A DNA stretch of 22,312 bases, from the NCBI GenBank assembly GCA_002501485.1, contig DLTS01000025.1, positions 1 to 22,312 on the forward strand. Direction: 5' to 3'. The notes under the pieces were generated by a model. It saw only the letters and a list, made by a program, of their open reading frames with translations. It had not been told where the DNA came from and ran no database searches. Source of the DNA: Acidimicrobiaceae bacterium UBA7830 (GTDB lineage: Bacteria; Actinomycetota; Acidimicrobiia; Acidimicrobiales; Ilumatobacteraceae). The position numbers were made by a program, and so were the translations under genes. The first letter of the stretch is position 1, and each line of letters opens with the position of its first letter. Shown piece by piece: positions 19,817-22,312 of the stretch.

Positions 19817-21640
19817 ATGAGACGAAAAGGTCTTTACCGAGCAGTCGCCTTCCTTGCGGCCGCCGGTCTTATTGCCGGTGCCTGTGGGGGAGATGACGAT
19901 AGCGCACCCGCTGACACACCGGAGGAAGCTTCAGCTGAGGCTGAAGAAGCAGCTGAGGAACCTGCTGTCGAAGCTGGTGATGAAGCAGAGGGTGATGTCG
20001 ATACAGCAATCGAAGAGGAGGAGTCCGCTGTGAATTATGGCGGTTCGATCTCCGTAGGAGTCGAGGCAGAAGCAACTGGGCTTCGTCCTTGGGAAGACAC
20101 CTGCTCCTCACCTTGTTACAACATGATGAATTCAGTCTTTGACAAGTTGGTGGAGATGGATGTCAGTGGCGCTTATGTGCCGTACCTCGCAGAGAGTTTG
20201 ACTTCGAACGAAGACTTTACGGTCTGGACGATGACTCTCCGCGGCGACGTGACATTCCATAACGGCGTTGAACTTACTGCTCAATCGATCGCGGATATGT
20301 TCCCAATCCAGCAGGCTGGCTCAGCAGGCTCAAGTGCAATCGCTGCCGCAAACCTGGTGTCAGTAGAAGCGACTGGTGACCTAGAAGTAACGTACACCTT
20401 GTCTGAGGGCGGCTCAGCTTTCCCGGCAACGCTCTCACGTGCACCTGTCGGAATGGTGTTTGAACCAGCAGCGGCAGCCGCTGACCCAGAGGGCTTCTCG
20501 ATGGCACCAGTTGGAACCGGGCCGTTTGTAATTGATTCGCGCGACCTCGACAACGAGACCACTTTTGTGCGCAACCCCGAGTATTGGGGAACCGACCCTG
20601 ACGGAAATCCTCTTCCATATCTGGACTCAATTTCGTTCCGTCCAATCCCGGATGAAGGGACACGACTCGACGCGTTGCTCTCAGGAACAGTAAATGCGAT
20701 GCAGACACTACGTCAGGGAACTATCCGAGACGCACGAAATGCACGTGATGAAGACGGTGCGGAAATCACTCTTTATGAACACCAAGGCAACAACGTTGGT
20801 GGCGGAATGTACAACGTTCTCGCTCCACCGCTCGACGATGTTCGAGTTCGCCGTGCACTTACCCATATGAACAGTCAGGAACAAGTCATTGAAGCACTCG
20901 GCGGTACTGGCATCTCGCTTCCAGGAACCCAGTGGTTCAGCCCTGACTCACCTTGGTGGAGTGAAAAAGTTGCGGAGGCATGGCCGAAGTTTGACTTTGA
21001 GGGCGGCGTTGCCATTCTCACTGAATACGTAAATGACCCCGAACGCTCCGACGGAAAAGCCGTTGGCGAGTCGATTGACGTTGAGTTGTCATGCCCACCG
21101 GACCCAACACTCATTGCTTCAATGCAGGTCGTTGAGCAGCTCTACACCGCCAGCGGTTTGGTCAACGTAACGATGACTAACTATGACCAGCAGACCCACA
21201 TCGGAATTGCGCTTGGTGGAGAAAACGGATTTGTAGGGAACCATTCACAACACTGCTGGAGATGGAGTAGCGATGACGATCCAGCGGTGAACCTAAATCC
21301 CGCTCTAGCTCCTCCAACTGCGGAAATTGCTGAGGCGATTGGTCTTCCTGGAGTCGTCTCACCTCTGAACTTCACCAACTGGTTCAGCCCAACAGCATTC
21401 CAGGCAGCAGTAGCCGCAACCAAGACAGATGACTTCGCAACCCGCTATGGGCTTTACGAATCCATCATGCTTGAGTTTGCAGATCAGGTGCCGGTGTATT
21501 ACTCCGGTCACACTGCGACTGCAATTGGAACCGAGACCAACGTTCTTGGTCTAAATAGCTGGCATGTGCCATCTGGTGAGCTCGGTATTGGCTTCCCGAG
21601 TGCGGAAGGCCGCTGGGCCGAAGTGTTTATCGCTTCCTAA
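19817..21640 (+). CDS. Peptide ABC importer substrate-binding lipoprotein (SBP family 5)
   Basis: This is an extracytoplasmic receptor of 607 aa in the DppA/OppA family. The signal begins MRRKGLYRAVAFLAAAG and reaches the lipobox IAGAC, so Cys 23 is the lipid anchor. A very acidic linker rich in Glu, Asp and Ala follows for about 50 residues. The mature domain shows the family 5 pattern: a beta start at GGSISVGVE, VFDKLVEMD, LAESLTSNEDFTVWTMTLR, DVTFHNGVELTA, and VGTGPFVI followed by RNPEYWG. It binds peptides or peptide-like solutes for the permease; the ligand is unknown. A 121-base gap upstream holds no clear promoter box. The next gene follows after 30 bases. Confidence 0.92.
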   Translation: MRRKGLYRAVAFLAAAGLIAGACGGDDDSAPADTPEEASAEAEEAAEEPAVEAGDEAEGDVDTAIEEEESAVNYGGSISVGVEAEATGLRPWEDTCSSPCYNMMNSVFDKLVEMDVSGAYVPYLAESLTSNEDFTVWTMTLRGDVTFHNGVELTAQSIADMFPIQQAGSAGSSAIAAANLVSVEATGDLEVTYTLSEGGSAFPATLSRAPVGMVFEPAAAAADPEGFSMAPVGTGPFVIDSRDLDNETTFVRNPEYWGTDPDGNPLPYLDSISFRPIPDEGTRLDALLSGTVNAMQTLRQGTIRDARNARDEDGAEITLYEHQGNNVGGGMYNVLAPPLDDVRVRRALTHMNSQEQVIEALGGTGISLPGTQWFSPDSPWWSEKVAEAWPKFDFEGGVAILTEYVNDPERSDGKAVGESIDVELSCPPDPTLIASMQVVEQLYTASGLVNVTMTNYDQQTHIGIALGGENGFVGNHSQHCWRWSSDDDPAVNLNPALAPPTAEIAEAIGLPGVVSPLNFTNWFSPTAFQAAVAATKTDDFATRYGLYESIMLEFADQVPVYYSGHTATAIGTETNVLGLNSWHVPSGELGIGFPSAEGRWAEVFIAS

Positions 21641-21670
21641 ATAACCACATCGGTTCCGGGAGGGAGAGTT

Positions 21671-22312
21671 ATGGGAAAAGTCATTGTCGCAAGGCTCGTT
21701 CGCCTCATAGCAACGCTTTTAGCAGTGACTTTTCTCACGTTCTCAATGACAGCTCTCCTTCCCGGAGATCCGGTGAATGCCATCCTCGGGGTCGACTCAG
21801 TGCGTGACCCCGAGGTTGTGGCACAAATTCGGGCGGACCTCGGTCTTGATGATCCATTCCTTCTCCGTTACGTGAATTGGCTTGGAAACACTGTGACCGG
21901 TGACCTAGGGCAGAGTTACATCACCGATCAAGATGTGAGTAGTACGATCGCCCAGCGGCTGCCGGTGACTGCACAATTGGCATTCATGGCGATCATCATG
22001 GCACTCGTACTTGCAATTCCGATTGGCGTCCTCGGCGCTTATAAACGGGGGAAGTGGCAGGATACGACGACATCCGCAGGTGTTCAGATTGCCCTCTCAG
22101 TTCCGAACTTTATCGTCGGTATCTTTTTCATTTGGCTGTTTTCCGTTCAACTCGGATGGCTCCCAGCTTCAAACTGGAATCGCATCAGCAAAGACGGGCT
22201 CATCGAAAATCTTAAGACTGCGATACTCCCAGCGTCCGCTCTCGCCATGACTCAGATGGCTATATTTTCTCGGCTCGTGCGATCGGACATGATCGCAACA
22301 CTGCAGGAAAGA
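21671..22312 (+). CDS. Peptide ABC importer permease (DppB/OppB type), partial
   Basis: These are the first 214 codons of a binding-protein-dependent permease that runs off the right edge. The ATG is preceded by a strong purine run, GGGAGGGAGAG at 21658-21668. The N-terminal helix is followed by TALLPGDPVNAILG, the conserved motif of DppB-type permeases, then DLGLDDPFLLRYVNWL and GDLGQSY, which are also typical. Further hydrophobic segments include VTAQLAFMAIIMALVLAIPI and VPNFIVGIFFIWLFS. At the window's end the reading enters the SRLVRSDMI part of the coupling loop. It fits the operon after the binding lipoprotein; a DppC-type partner is expected just outside. Confidence 0.92.
   Translation, partial: MGKVIVARLVRLIATLLAVTFLTFSMTALLPGDPVNAILGVDSVRDPEVVAQIRADLGLDDPFLLRYVNWLGNTVTGDLGQSYITDQDVSSTIAQRLPVTAQLAFMAIIMALVLAIPIGVLGAYKRGKWQDTTTSAGVQIALSVPNFIVGIFFIWLFSVQLGWLPASNWNRISKDGLIENLKTAILPASALAMTQMAIFSRLVRSDMIATLQER

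Noticed and set aside
1..22312. Mobile element, phage, CRISPR array or tRNA-linked island
   Set aside because: No transposase, integrase, direct repeat array, tRNA or terminal inverted repeat was seen on either strand.

Overview
The window looks like a chromosomal stretch of an actinobacterium, most likely of the Acidimicrobiia type. The pointers are GTG and TTG starts, moderate G+C by eye, secreted lipoproteins that begin Cys-Gly followed by an acidic Asp/Glu linker, a luciferase-like (LLM, possibly F420-dependent) oxidoreductase, and several genes whose start codon lies 6-7 nt after a TANNNT -10 box with no Shine-Dalgarno sequence (leaderless style). The lineage is an inference. I see no tRNA, rRNA, CRISPR, insertion sequence, phage gene or dedicated transcription factor. 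Coding density is high and no gap exceeds about 160 bases.

Layout. (1) Bases 1-4182, minus strand: an operon read from 4182 leftward. It holds a cytosine-deaminase-like amidohydrolase, an LLM flavin/F420 oxidoreductase, an 8-oxoguanine/atrazine-type deaminase, and the start of a FAD subunit of a molybdenum hydroxylase that leaves the window. (2) 4212-5868, plus: a creatininase-family amidohydrolase and a calcineurin-like phosphodiesterase, each with its own leaderless-type promoter. (3) 6028-8937, plus: a complete three-gene ABC importer of the ThiXYZ/RibXY/SsuABC type, ended by a strong intrinsic terminator. (4) 9057-10625, minus: a phytoene-desaturase-like FAD oxidoreductase, divergent from (5) 10648-12443, plus: a VanX-type D,D-dipeptidase overlapping a site-2 protease with CBS domains. 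(6) 16633-12453, minus: a xanthine-dehydrogenase-type operon (FAD, 2Fe-2S and Mo subunits) ending in a purine-type phosphoribosyltransferase. (7) 16708-17460, plus: a TauE/SafE membrane protein. (8) 17585 to the right edge, plus: a Dpp/Opp peptide ABC importer in the order ATPase, ATPase, binding lipoprotein, permease (cut off).

How it fits together. The enzymes read as oxidative and hydrolytic breakdown or salvage of nitrogen heterocycles (purine, pyrimidine or creatinine-like rings). Mo-hydroxylases would add oxygen to ring carbons, amidohydrolases would remove exocyclic amines or open rings, and the phosphoribosyltransferase would divert free bases to nucleotides. The two ABC importers would bring in small N-heterocycles or peptides. 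Substrates cannot be fixed from sequence alone.

Regulatory pattern. Enzyme operons tend to have leaderless-type promoters, two of them in back-to-back arrangements whose opposing -10 boxes can share a TA step. Transport genes have strong polypurine ribosome-binding sites, and both binding-protein genes have a G-free leader just before the site. A CRP-like palindrome lies upstream of the peptide importer.
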